DNA of 64,000 nucleotides from NCBI RefSeq assembly GCF_000421845.1, contig NZ_ATXU01000001.1:1-64000 (forward strand), in the 5' to 3' direction. Within the stretch, counting starts at the first letter, position 1, and the number at the start of each line of letters is the position of its first letter. Both the position numbers and the translations under genes were made by a program. This document shows, one piece after another, positions 33,598 to 41,823 of this stretch. This DNA is from Leucobacter chironomi DSM 19883. GTDB lineage: Bacteria > Actinomycetota > Actinomycetes > Actinomycetales > Microbacteriaceae. The notes beneath the pieces were generated by a model. The model searched no databases. It was given only the letters and a program-made list of their open reading frames with translations, and was not told the DNA's origin.

Positions 33598-34607
33598 CGC
33601 GGTGCTCCTGAGGGTTCGTGGGTGTCGGATGCGGGCTGGGCCGCGCTCCCGGTGCCGGCGGCCCGCGTGCGGCCCCGCGCCTGGCGCAGGCGCGGATCGA
33701 GCACGGGGTAGAGCAGGTCGACGATGAGGTTGATGGTGACGTAGACCACAGTCGCGATCACCACGACCGCGAGCAGCACCGGGGTGTCGCGGTTCGCGAC
33801 GGCCTGGGCGGTGAGGCTGCCGATGCCGGTGCGGCCGAAGACGGCCTCCGTGACGATCGCCCCGCCGACCAGCTCGCCGAAGAGCAGACCCGCCATGGTG
33901 AGCACCGGCAGCAGCGCGTTGGGGGCGACGCCGCGCCACAGCAGCCAGCTCGTGCTGGCGCCCCGCGCCTTCACGACCGACACGAAGGGCTGCTCGCGCA
34001 CCTCGTCGATGCTGCGCAGGAAGACCTGCGCGAGCGGCGCGGCGATGGGGATCGTGAGGGTGAGCGCGGGCAGGATGAGCGCCTGCGCATCGCTCGCGCC
34101 GATGACGGGGACGAGCCCCAACTGGAACGAGAAGATCTGCACCAGCACGATGCCGATCCAGAACACCGGCACCGACACGAACAGCGGCGGCAGGTTGCGG
34201 AACAGCCGTCGCAGCCACGCGCCCTTGCCGTATGAGGCGGTGAAGGCGATGACCACGGCGAGGAACACGGCGCCCGCGAGCCCGAGGCCCGCGAGCGTCA
34301 GCGTCGAGGGCAGCGCCTCGGCGAGCAGGTCGGAGACGGACGCGCCGCTCTGCACCGAATAGCCGAGGTCGCCGCTCAGGAACGCGCCGATCGATTCGAA
34401 GTAGCGCACGATCAGCGGGCGATCGACGCCGTACGAGGCCCGGATCTGCTCGAGCTGATCCGGGGTGAGGCCCAGGTCGGGGTTGCCGAACCGGGCCATC
34501 ACCGCGTCTCCGGGCAGCGCCGCGAGCAGCACGAAGGCGCCCGTGTAGGCCAGCCAGAGCACGAGCACGGCCTGGCCTACACGTCGCAGCACTGCGCCTC
34601 GGGTCAT
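33594..34607 (-). CDS. ABC importer permease (DppB/OppB type)
   Basis: A 337-residue permease with six helices. N-terminal LLAALPGDAVMARFG, the DppB ruler ESIGAFLSGDLGYSVQSGASV, and the EAA loop VVKARGASTSWLLWRGVAPNA. An Ala/Arg/Thr-rich C-terminal tail of ~30 residues follows the last helix. Stop and start overlap with both neighbours by 4 nt, giving one polycistron from the binding protein to the ATPase. Confidence 0.93.
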   Translation of the reverse strand: MTRGAVLRRVGQAVLVLWLAYTGAFVLLAALPGDAVMARFGNPDLGLTPDQLEQIRASYGVDRPLIVRYFESIGAFLSGDLGYSVQSGASVSDLLAEALPSTLTLAGLGLAGAVFLAVVIAFTASYGKGAWLRRLFRNLPPLFVSVPVFWIGIVLVQIFSFQLGLVPVIGASDAQALILPALTLTIPIAAPLAQVFLRSIDEVREQPFVSVVKARGASTSWLLWRGVAPNALLPVLTMAGLLFGELVGGAIVTEAVFGRTGIGSLTAQAVANRDTPVLLAVVVIATVVYVTINLIVDLLYPVLDPRLRQARGRTRAAGTGSAAQPASDTHEPSGAPR

Positions 34608-36238
34608 CGCTGCAGCGTCACTTCGTAGAACGACGGCCGACCGATCGACTCGGTCTTGAAGCCTTCGACCTGCGAACGCAGCCCGAACACCTGCGGCTCC
34701 TCGAAGAGGGGCAGCACGTAGGCCTGCTCGGCGAGACGCTGCTGGGCGGCCGCGGAGGCCTGCTGGCGCTCCTCGGTGGTCGGCACCGACGCGATCTGCG
34801 AGAGCAGCCCGTCGAGTTCGGCGTCGTGCAGCTCCTTCGTGGCGGGGTCGAGGTTGAGCAGCGCGTTGCGGTTCGTGGAGAAGAACTGCGACTTGAGCAC
34901 GTCGAAGTCGGCGCGTCCGACCATGGAGTGGTAGACCTGGATGGTGTCGAGTTCGAGGCGCGCTGCGTCCTGCGCGGCCTGGTCGCCGGCGAAGAGCTCG
35001 ACGCCCACGCCGATCTCACCCAGCTGCTCCTGGATGAGGGTGACGACCTCCTTGGAGCGAGGCTGCGGCAGCGCCTCGTTGAAGGTGAGCACGAGCTTCT
35101 CGCCGTCCTTCTCGCGGATGCCGTCGCTGCCGACGGTCCACCCGGCCTCGTCGAGCAGCTGCGCTGCGCGATCGGGGTCGTAGGCGTAGTCGTCGGAGGT
35201 GTCGGTGTAGCCGAGCGCGGTCTTCGCGAGGATGCCGGTCGCGAGCGGGTAGCTGTCGCTGAACAGGGTGTCGACGATCTCCTCGCGGTCGATGCCGGCG
35301 ATGAGCGCCTGACGCACCCGGATGTCCTGCAGCAGCGGGTGCGCGAAGCGAAAGCTCAGGCTGTTGTTCACGCCGTTGGTGGAGGCGGCGACCAGTTCGA
35401 GGCCGTCGGCGTCGAACTGCGCTTCGTCGGGGGCGGGGATGGTGCGGGCGATGTCGGCCTGCCCCGAGGTGACGGTGCCCACGCGCACGCTCGCCTCGCC
35501 GGCGACGATGAAGTCGACGCCGTCGATCTGCGCGGCGCCCTGGTGCTCGAGCGACGGCGGCGCCCAGTCGTAGTCGTCGCGGGTGGTGAGCGAGAGCTCG
35601 GCTCCGATCTTCTCGTCGTCGATCACGAACGGCCCGCTGCCGACGATGTCGGCCGCGTTGCCCGGCCCGAACTCCTCGTTGCTGCGGTCGAGCGTGGCGT
35701 TCGAGAGCAGGCCGGAGTTGATGGTCGAGACGGCCTGCGCGAAGCCGGGCGACGGGGCGGTGAAGAAGAACTTGACGGTGCGCTCGTCGACGGCCTCGCC
35801 GTGATCGTAGTTGTTGATCGCCTCCGAGACGGAGAGTGCGCGGTCGGTGTCGCCCTTGCCGAAGAGGTCGAAGTTCTTCACGACGTTCTCGGCGTCGAGC
35901 GGCGTGCCGTCGGAATAGGTGACCCCCTCGCGCAGCGTGAAGGTGTACTCGGTGGCGTCGGCGTTGATCTCGGGCAGCTCCGCGGCGATCCAGGGCTCGA
36001 GCTCGAGGGTCTCGGGGTTCTGGTAGAGCAGGCGGTCGGTGATCTGGTTGAGCACGCCCCCGTTGGGGTAGAAGCCGCCGGCCGGCGGGTAGAGCGTGTT
36101 CCAGGTCTGCGGTTCGAGGTAGGTGAGGGTGCCGCCGCCGTCCGCGCCGTTGTCGTTCCCCCCGCTCGCGGAGCAGCCGGTCATCGCGATCGCGACGGCG
36201 GCCAGCGCTCCGATCCAGGCGATACGGCGTGTTCTCAT
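34604..36238 (-). CDS. ABC importer substrate-binding lipoprotein (family 5, KPN_01854-like)
   Basis: A 544-residue SBP_bac_5 lipoprotein. Lipobox AMTGC with the lipidated Cys at ~22 follows a short signal peptide. The mature start GGTLTYLEPQTWNTLYPPAG and VLNQITDRLLYQNPETLELEP resemble the KPN_01854 subfamily as I remember it, which co-occurs with CMD/AhpD-like proteins. It captures the substrate outside the membrane; family 5 proteins bind peptides, nickel chelates or opines, so the ligand is unknown. ATG 36236-36238 has GAGGAG upstream. First gene of the operon; divergent from the FAD/NAD(P) protein. Confidence 0.9.
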   Translation of the reverse strand: MRTRRIAWIGALAAVAIAMTGCSASGGNDNGADGGGTLTYLEPQTWNTLYPPAGGFYPNGGVLNQITDRLLYQNPETLELEPWIAAELPEINADATEYTFTLREGVTYSDGTPLDAENVVKNFDLFGKGDTDRALSVSEAINNYDHGEAVDERTVKFFFTAPSPGFAQAVSTINSGLLSNATLDRSNEEFGPGNAADIVGSGPFVIDDEKIGAELSLTTRDDYDWAPPSLEHQGAAQIDGVDFIVAGEASVRVGTVTSGQADIARTIPAPDEAQFDADGLELVAASTNGVNNSLSFRFAHPLLQDIRVRQALIAGIDREEIVDTLFSDSYPLATGILAKTALGYTDTSDDYAYDPDRAAQLLDEAGWTVGSDGIREKDGEKLVLTFNEALPQPRSKEVVTLIQEQLGEIGVGVELFAGDQAAQDAARLELDTIQVYHSMVGRADFDVLKSQFFSTNRNALLNLDPATKELHDAELDGLLSQIASVPTTEERQQASAAAQQRLAEQAYVLPLFEEPQVFGLRSQVEGFKTESIGRPSFYEVTLQR

Positions 36239-36325
36239 GGGGTACTCCTCGTGATGGTCAGGGGTGGATCGCGACCGGCGATCCGCCGTTTCAGGATTCG
36301 GTGCGAACCTCGCACCGAAAGCTAT

Positions 36326-36344
36326 TGTTATGGCTCGCATAACA
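36326..36344. promoter_or_regulatory. Perfect dyad between divergent transporter and oxidoreductase operons
   Basis: TGTTATG (36326-36332), spacer GCTCG, CATAACA (36338-36344). AT-rich 7-bp arms. It lies ~90 bp from the lipoprotein gene and ~120 bp from the FAD/NAD(P) gene. The AT-rich arms could also contain the -10 of the transporter promoter. No regulator gene is adjacent. Confidence 0.6.
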
Positions 36345-36465
36345 CCAGTGAAAGTCGCCGCGTAACAGAAGTTCACACATGACACGCTCCGACGATCGGC
36401 CGTCGAGCCGTCACATTCGGTCATCTGCCGCCCCTTCTCACGGCGAACGGGCCTATAACGGAACC

Positions 36466-38556
36466 ATGTCCACTGCGAACCGAGCCACCATCGCGATCGT
36501 GGGAGCCGGCCCGCGCGGCGCCTCGCTCATCGAACGCATCGGCGCCCAACTGGGCGACGATGCGCCGCCGATCGACGTGCACGTCATCGATCCGGCACCC
36601 TCCGGGGCGGGCAGGATCTGGCGCCCCGATCAGCACCGCGAACTGTGCATGAACACGCTCTCGCACGCCGTGACGCTGTTCACCGAACCGGGCAGCACCG
36701 TCTCCGGTCCCGTGATCCCCGGCCCCACCCTCTACGAGTGGAGCGTGCTGAGCCTGCACGCCGGGTTCCCCTCGGACCGCACCACCGAGACCGTCTCCGG
36801 AATCCCCGACGCCCACCTCGCGGCCTTCTCGGCCTTCCCGCCCCGCCCGGAACTCGCCGTCGACTACCGCGACGAGCTCGAGGCGACGCTGCCGGAGTCG
36901 CACCCCAGCCGTGCCCTCTACGGCGAGTACCTGAGCTGGTGCTACGAACGGGCCGTCGCCGCGCTCCCGCCGGGGGCGCGCGTGATCCGCCACCGCACGA
37001 GTGCCATCGGCATCGAGCGCGACGGCGCACGCGAGCGCGTCGAGCTCGCGTCGCCGGGCGCCCACGGCGGGCGGTGGATCGAGGCCGACGCCGTCATCCT
37101 CGCCACCGGCTGGATGCCCCGCTCGGACACCCCCGCCGAGCGCGCCCTCTCGCATGAGCTGGAGCGGCGGCCCGAGCTCGTCTGGGTGCGTCCGGCGAGC
37201 CCCGTCGAGCAGGATCTGAGCCGGGTGCCCGCCGGCGAGCCCGCCATCGTGCGCGGACTCGGCATGGGATTCTTCGACGCCATGGCGCTGCTCACGCTCG
37301 GCCGCGGCGGCGAGTTCGTGCCCGATCCTGAAGCCAGCCACGGTCTGCGCTACCTGCCGTCTGGCCGTGAGCCCGTGCTGCACGCCACCTCGCACCGCGG
37401 CGTCCCGTTCCGCGCAAAATCGCTCTACCGGTCCCTCCCGCCGAGTCCGGAGCAGCGTCTGCTGCTCGGCGTCGACTGGGCTGCGGCCCACCGACCGATC
37501 GACTTCGACCGCGCGGTCTGGCCCCGCATCGTCGCCGACGCCTTCATCGACCACGCCGAGACGCTGCACCGGGTGCGGCCCGCCGCGGTGACCGGGACGC
37601 CGCAGGAGATCCGCGACGCGATCGCCCAAACCCTCGACGAGCTGCTGCGGGCCGCGACCCCCGACCCTGCCCCCGGCGGCGACGACCTCGACCGCGCCCC
37701 CGCCCGCATCGCCGCCGCCGTCGCGCCCTTCATCCCCGACCCCGCCGACCGCTTCGACCTGCTCGGCGAGATGCACCCGGCCGAGCGCGACTTCGCCTCA
37801 CCCGCCGAGTTCGACGCCTTCGTGCGCGAGCGCACCGCGGCCGACCTGCACGAGGCCGAGCTGGGGCGCGACAGCGCGGTGAAAGCCGGACTCTGGTCGA
37901 TCAGCGCGGCGCGCGGCGCTGCCGCCCGGATCGGCGCCCTCGGCGGATTCGACGCCGAGTCGCGCGGCTCGGGCTACGCCCTCCTCACCTCGCTCGGAGG
38001 CATGGTCGGATCCGGGCCGCCCGCGTTCCGGAACCGCCAGCTGCTGGCGCTCGCCGACGCCGGCCTCGCCCGCTTCGTGGGTCCGCACGCCTCGGTGCAC
38101 GTCGGCGACGAGGGCTTCGTCGTCGAGTCGCCGCGGGTCGCGGGCTCCCGGGTCGTCGCGCCCGCCCTCGTCGACGGCTGGATGCACTTCCACCGTCTCG
38201 ACGAGACGACCGACCCGCTGGCCCGCAGCCTCCTCGACGCCGGCCGCGCACGCCCCTTCCGGGTGGCCGCACGAGACGGCGCCCCGCTCGTCACGGGCGC
38301 CTTCGACATCGACTTCGCCAGCGGACGGCTCATCGGCCGCGACGGCGCCCTCGATCCAGCCGTTCACGTCGCCGGCATCCCCGTCGACGAACAACTGCAC
38401 GGCACTATCATCAGCCCCATGCCCGGCACCGATCCGCCCATGCTGCGGGAGACCGACAGGATCGCGCGCAGCGCACTCGGGATCGCGCTCGCGCGCACCC
38501 GGCCGGCCCGCGGCACCGACCCGCACCCCGAACTCGAAGGAGCACTCCATGCCTGA
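36466..38556 (+). CDS. FAD/NAD(P)-binding protein (NAD_binding_9 type)
   Basis: A 696-residue protein with an N-terminal Rossmann dinucleotide fold (ATIAIVGAGPRGASLIERI, GxGxxG) of the PF13454 type, LCMNTLSHAVTLF, an ATGWMPR second motif typical of flavin N-hydroxylating or related oxidoreductases, and a long C-terminal region I cannot assign. Proteins of this size are often called FAD/NAD(P)-binding or lysine-hydroxylase-like; substrate unknown. ATG at 36466 is preceded by TATAAC at a six-base distance, favouring it over an upstream ATG at 36379. The downstream SDR overlaps it by 8 nt. Divergent to the importer; likely processes the imported compound. Confidence 0.75.
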   Translation: MSTANRATIAIVGAGPRGASLIERIGAQLGDDAPPIDVHVIDPAPSGAGRIWRPDQHRELCMNTLSHAVTLFTEPGSTVSGPVIPGPTLYEWSVLSLHAGFPSDRTTETVSGIPDAHLAAFSAFPPRPELAVDYRDELEATLPESHPSRALYGEYLSWCYERAVAALPPGARVIRHRTSAIGIERDGARERVELASPGAHGGRWIEADAVILATGWMPRSDTPAERALSHELERRPELVWVRPASPVEQDLSRVPAGEPAIVRGLGMGFFDAMALLTLGRGGEFVPDPEASHGLRYLPSGREPVLHATSHRGVPFRAKSLYRSLPPSPEQRLLLGVDWAAAHRPIDFDRAVWPRIVADAFIDHAETLHRVRPAAVTGTPQEIRDAIAQTLDELLRAATPDPAPGGDDLDRAPARIAAAVAPFIPDPADRFDLLGEMHPAERDFASPAEFDAFVRERTAADLHEAELGRDSAVKAGLWSISAARGAAARIGALGGFDAESRGSGYALLTSLGGMVGSGPPAFRNRQLLALADAGLARFVGPHASVHVGDEGFVVESPRVAGSRVVAPALVDGWMHFHRLDETTDPLARSLLDAGRARPFRVAARDGAPLVTGAFDIDFASGRLIGRDGALDPAVHVAGIPVDEQLHGTIISPMPGTDPPMLRETDRIARSALGIALARTRPARGTDPHPELEGALHA

Positions 38557-39244
38557 CCCCCGGCCCGTCGCCATCATCACCGGCGCATCGAGCGGCATGG
38601 GCCGCGAGATCGCCCGCGAACTCGCCGGCAGCCACCGCGTCGTCGCAGTCGGACGCGACGCTGCGAGGCTCGACGCCGTCGCGCACGAGACCGGCGCCGA
38701 GACGTGGCGACTCGACGTGACCGAGGAGGAAGCCTTCGCACAGCGGATCGCGGGGCTCGACCGCCTCGATGTGCTCGTGCACGCAGCGGCGGTCTCGCAG
38801 CAGCGCGCCGTCGCAGACGCGAGCGCCGACGACTGGAACGAGCAGCTGTCCGTCAACGTGGTCGCGCCCGCGCTCATCACGAAGCACGCGCTGCCGCTGC
38901 TGCGCGAGGCGCAGGGCACCGTGATCTTCATCGGCTCCGGAGCCGGCACCAGGCCCGTGCCGGGCAACGCGATCTACACCGCGGCGAAGCACGCGCTCCG
39001 CGCCGTCGCCGATGTGCTGCGCATCGATGAGGAGCCCCACCGCGTGCGCGTCGCGACCATCGCCCCCGGCCAGACCGACACCGACATGCTGCGCCGGCTG
39101 ATCCCCGCCGACGCCTACACGCCCGAACGCTACATCCGGCCCTCCTCCGTGGCAGGCGCCGTGCGCTTCGTCGTCGACGCACCCGCCGACGTGCAGATCA
39201 CGGACCTCGCCGTGCGCCCCCGGCAGGAGATCGCCCGTATCTGA
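38549..39244 (+). CDS. Short-chain dehydrogenase/reductase
   Basis: A 231-residue classical SDR: NAD(P) motif TGASSGMGREIA, LDVTEEE, HAAAVSQ (the NNAG position), IGSGAG (Ser), and YTAAKHALR (catalytic Tyr-Lys). Cytoplasmic. Its ATG lies 8 nt inside the preceding gene with GGAG upstream, so both are expressed together. The substrate is unknown; it is the second enzyme of the pair divergent from the importer. Confidence 0.9.
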   Translation: MPDPRPVAIITGASSGMGREIARELAGSHRVVAVGRDAARLDAVAHETGAETWRLDVTEEEAFAQRIAGLDRLDVLVHAAAVSQQRAVADASADDWNEQLSVNVVAPALITKHALPLLREAQGTVIFIGSGAGTRPVPGNAIYTAAKHALRAVADVLRIDEEPHRVRVATIAPGQTDTDMLRRLIPADAYTPERYIRPSSVAGAVRFVVDAPADVQITDLAVRPRQEIARI

Positions 39245-39261
39245 CGTGCTTCTCGCACGCC

Positions 39262-39321
39262 CGTGCTTCCTGCGCTCGTGCTTCCGGCGCCCGTGCTTCC
39301 GGCGCTCGTGCTTCCGGCGCG
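39262..39321. repeat. 15-bp tandem repeat, four copies
   Basis: CGTGCTTCCGGCGC(T/C/G) at 39262-39276 (one mismatch), 39277-39291, 39292-39306 and 39307-39321, starting just after the SDR stop. Confidence 0.9.
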
Positions 39322-39351
39322 ACCACGTGGAACCGCGACCGGCTCCCGCGC

Positions 39352-39440
39352 GGGCGCAGGGCCGCGCGGGCGCAGGGCCGCGCCGTGGCAGGGCCGCGCC
39401 GTGGCAGGGCCGCGCGGTCGCGGGACCGCAGGGCCGCGCG
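39352..39440. repeat. ~16-bp imperfect tandem repeats (CAGGGCCGCGC type)
   Basis: CAGGGCCGCGC recurs five times with alternating GGG, CGTGG and GGTCG extensions. Creates long open frames on both strands that I regard as artefacts. Confidence 0.8.
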
Positions 39441-39529
39441 GTCGCAGCGGACCAACGCTGGCATTCCGGATCCGCCGCATTCGCTGCGTCCACACCGGGC
39501 CTGCCAGACCGGACGTCCTCCCCGGCCCC

Positions 39530-39594
39530 GCAAATCGGGGTCACTCTTTGCCGTGTCGCAGAGCGACACGCGACCAGAAGTGACCCCGATTGGC
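39530..39594. repeat. Nested inverted repeat (large hairpin)
   Basis: Outer arms AATCGGGGTCACT (39533-39545) and AGTGACCCCGATT (39579-39591) are exact complements and extend to 16 bp with one mismatch. Inside, CGTGTCGC (39552-39559) and GCGACACG (39563-39570) form an 8-bp hairpin with an AGA loop. It would fold as a two-level stem in DNA or RNA. Confidence 0.85.
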
Positions 39595-39742
39595 GTTAGG
39601 CAGCGGCGGTCGCGGCTGCCAGCAGCAACGATCACAGCAAGAACGACCGCTGCAGAGACGGCGAGTCCAGGAAAGCACGGCCGCGTTTGAGAGCGGGCGC
39701 GCGGCCCGGAGGCCAGAGGCCGAAGTCCGGAGCCCGGAGCCC

Positions 39743-39770
39743 GGAATCCGGAATCCGGAATCCGGAATCC
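39743..39770. repeat. Heptanucleotide tandem repeat (GGAATCC)4
   Basis: Four perfect GGAATCC units, preceded by GGAGCCC variants. Part of a ~680-bp stretch (39245-39927) where I see repeats and hairpins but no gene. Confidence 0.9.
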
Positions 39771-39914
39771 GGAGCAAGCCTGAGCCGAGAGCAAGCGCTG
39801 AGCCGGGAACGAACGCCGTTCCAGAAGCAAGCGAGGCGCGGGCAGATGCGGGTCGAGGACGGGCGCCGAGCGGACATCGTGCCGGGTGCGGTCGGCCGGG
39901 CCTGGAGGCGGGCG

Positions 39915-39920
39915 TAGGCT
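39915..39920 (+). promoter_or_regulatory. -10 box (TAGGCT) of a leaderless promoter
   Basis: TAGGCT is seven bases upstream of the ATG at 39928; no clear Shine-Dalgarno. Confidence 0.5.
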
Positions 39921-39927
39921 GGTGGGC

Positions 39928-40398
39928 ATGGATCTGAAGTTCACCTTCAACGGCGGTTCGGCGGCGTCGGAGCACTCTCACGACGCGGGCGCCGGGGCCG
40001 CCCCCGGTATTCCGCTCCCCTTCACGACGACGCCCGCGGCGTCGAGCAGCGTGCTCGAACTGCACGCCCGCCTGAGCGGGGGCACGGTCGTGGCCGAGGC
40101 GCTCTCCGGCGACGGCGTGAACTACGCGAGCGCCGAGGTCGGGGCCGCTGCGGGGGCGGATGACGCTGTCGCGCTGGGCAAGGCCGTGCGATCCGCGCTC
40201 GCCCGAGCCGTCGCGGGGCTCGAGGGGCCGCTGTCGGAGGCGGTCACCGCACTGGTGCTCGATCTCGGCGGGGCCGAGGCCGAGGCGCTGCGATCGCTCG
40301 GCATCGCGGTGGACGAGACGGCGGATCCGCGCGCGGTCGCCGACGACGCCCTGCAGCGCCGTGTCGGCGTGGCCGCCGGAACCCCGATCCGCTTCTGA
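39928..40398 (+). CDS. Hypothetical protein (156 aa)
   Basis: A small, Ala/Gly/Val-rich soluble protein, not recognised. It starts MDLKFTFNGGSAASEHSHDAG and has a helical middle (ALGKAVRSALARAVAGLEG) and a central VTALVLDLGG segment faintly recalling the N-terminus of sugar kinases, too weak for a call. No signal or membrane segment. Isolated between a repeat-rich stretch and a large hairpin; its TAGGCT box and normal codon bias support it being a real gene. Confidence 0.55.
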   Translation: MDLKFTFNGGSAASEHSHDAGAGAAPGIPLPFTTTPAASSSVLELHARLSGGTVVAEALSGDGVNYASAEVGAAAGADDAVALGKAVRSALARAVAGLEGPLSEAVTALVLDLGGAEAEALRSLGIAVDETADPRAVADDALQRRVGVAAGTPIRF

Positions 40399-40420
40399 CG
40401 TCTCGACTCGCACCCCCGCC

Positions 40421-40492
40421 ATCGAGTCGGCCTATTCGTAGCGAGTAGGCCCGATATTTGCGTGAATACTGGGCCGACTCGATACGAATAGG
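40421..40492. repeat. Large inverted repeat between convergent genes
   Basis: 40431-40451 and 40472-40492 are inverted copies matching at 19 of 21 positions around a 20-nt loop. The preceding ATCGAGTCGG (40421-40430) is also an exact complement of 40474-40483, so two alternative foldings compete. It sits between the hypothetical gene and the convergent aminotransferase, where a terminator is expected, but lacks a T tract. Confidence 0.8.
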
Positions 40493-40548
40493 CTGCCTGG
40501 ACGCGAGCCGGCTCGAGCCTGAGCCGGTGAGAGACCGAACGGGCCGGC

Positions 40549-41823
40549 TCAGCGTTGGAAGTCGATGATGCGGTTGAGCGCCTCGGCCACGGCGGCCTCG
40601 CCGGCTGCGTAGGAGAGGCGCACGGCCCGGGCTCCTCTGATCGGGTCGAAGTCGATGCCGGGCACTACGGCGACGTCGGCGCCTTCGAGGAGGGCCCTGG
40701 CATAGGCCACGGAGTCGCCGTAGCGTTCGAGCTGCGGGCCGAGCTCGGAGTAGTAGTAGAAGGCGCCGTCTGACGGCGCTGCGACCCCCCAGTCGAGCTG
40801 CGGCTGCGCTTCGAGGATGAGGGCGCGTGCGCGCGCGAAGCCCTCGACGACGGCGTCGCGCTGCGCGTAGCTCTCGTCGGTGAACGCCGACAGGGCGAGC
40901 TCCTGCGCCGGGGCCGGCGGCGAGAGCGCGAAGTTCGAGGCGAGCGCTTCGAAGGGGGCGACGAGCGACGCCGGCAGCAGTGCCCAGCCGAGCCGCCAGC
41001 CGGTCATGCCCCAGTACTTCGAGAAGGAGTTGATGACGATCGCGTCGGCGTCGAGCTCGCGCACCGACACCCCTCGCGGGTCAGGATCGCCAGGCTGCGG
41101 GAAGGTGATGCCGTGGTAGATCTCGTCGCTGATGAGCCGCGCGTGATGCGCGCGGCACCACGAGACGAGGGCTTGCAGCTCGGACCGGCCGAGCATCGTG
41201 CCGGTGGGGTTCGCGGGCGAGGCGATGACGAGGCCGGCGAGCGGCCCGTGCTCCCGAACGGCGGCGTCGAGCAGGGCCGGGGTCGGCTGGTAGCGGGTGT
41301 CGGGGCCGGTGGGGATCTCGACGACCTGTACGCCGAGCGCCGCGAGGATGTTGCGGTAGGCCGGGTAGCCGGGACTCGCGAGCGCCACCCGGTCGCCAGG
41401 GTCGAACGCCGCGAGGAACACCAGCTGGAAGGCTCCGGAGGAGCCGGTGGTCACGGCGACGGTGCCGGGATCCACCTCGACGCCGTACCAGGCCCGGTAG
41501 TGGCCCGCGATCGCCTCGCGCAGAGGTGCGGTGCCGAGCGGTCCGGTGTAGCCGGCGGGCTTGAGCGTGCCGGGGGCCGGGCGGGCGCTGGGCTCCCCCG
41601 CGCAGAGCGACACCACGTCGTGCCCCGCGGCGCGGCGGCGTGCGATCTCGTCGGTGATGCGCATGACTTCGAAGGCCGGGATGCCCGATCGGGCCGAAGC
41701 CCGCAACACCGATTCTGGCTCCGCCTGCCCGGGCGTCGGCGTCGGCGTCAGCGTCAGCGCCGGCGCCGGCGGTTCGAGCCGTCGCGACGGTGGGGTCTTG
41801 AATGGGCCTCCGGGTCTCACCAT
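40549..41823 (-). CDS. Class I/II pyridoxal-phosphate aminotransferase
   Basis: A 424-residue fold-type-I aminotransferase. Motifs: SLCAGEPSARPAP, TTGSSGAFQLV (PLP phosphate), SPANPTGT (Asn), SDEIYHGI (Asp/Tyr), SFSKYWGMTGWRLGW with the Schiff-base Lys and phosphate Arg, and a C-terminal substrate Arg in ARAVRLSYA. Aspartate/aromatic-type; substrate not resolved. The first ~35 residues are a Pro/Thr-rich extension encoded by GTCGGC/GTCAGC repeats, so the true start may be downstream. Its ATG lies within the last codons of the upstream nuclease-helicase gene. Confidence 0.88.
   Translation of the reverse strand: MVRPGGPFKTPPSRRLEPPAPALTLTPTPTPGQAEPESVLRASARSGIPAFEVMRITDEIARRRAAGHDVVSLCAGEPSARPAPGTLKPAGYTGPLGTAPLREAIAGHYRAWYGVEVDPGTVAVTTGSSGAFQLVFLAAFDPGDRVALASPGYPAYRNILAALGVQVVEIPTGPDTRYQPTPALLDAAVREHGPLAGLVIASPANPTGTMLGRSELQALVSWCRAHHARLISDEIYHGITFPQPGDPDPRGVSVRELDADAIVINSFSKYWGMTGWRLGWALLPASLVAPFEALASNFALSPPAPAQELALSAFTDESYAQRDAVVEGFARARALILEAQPQLDWGVAAPSDGAFYYYSELGPQLERYGDSVAYARALLEGADVAVVPGIDFDPIRGARAVRLSYAAGEAAVAEALNRIIDFQR

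Noticed and set aside
39245-39440. Regularly spaced repeats resembling a CRISPR array
   Set aside because: Units are 15-16 bp and directly adjacent, without spacers of constant length, and no cas genes are present.
39928-40398. Hypothetical protein as the N-terminal piece of a sugar kinase
   Set aside because: Only a short VLDLGG-like segment agrees, the gene is short, and no ATP motif is present.
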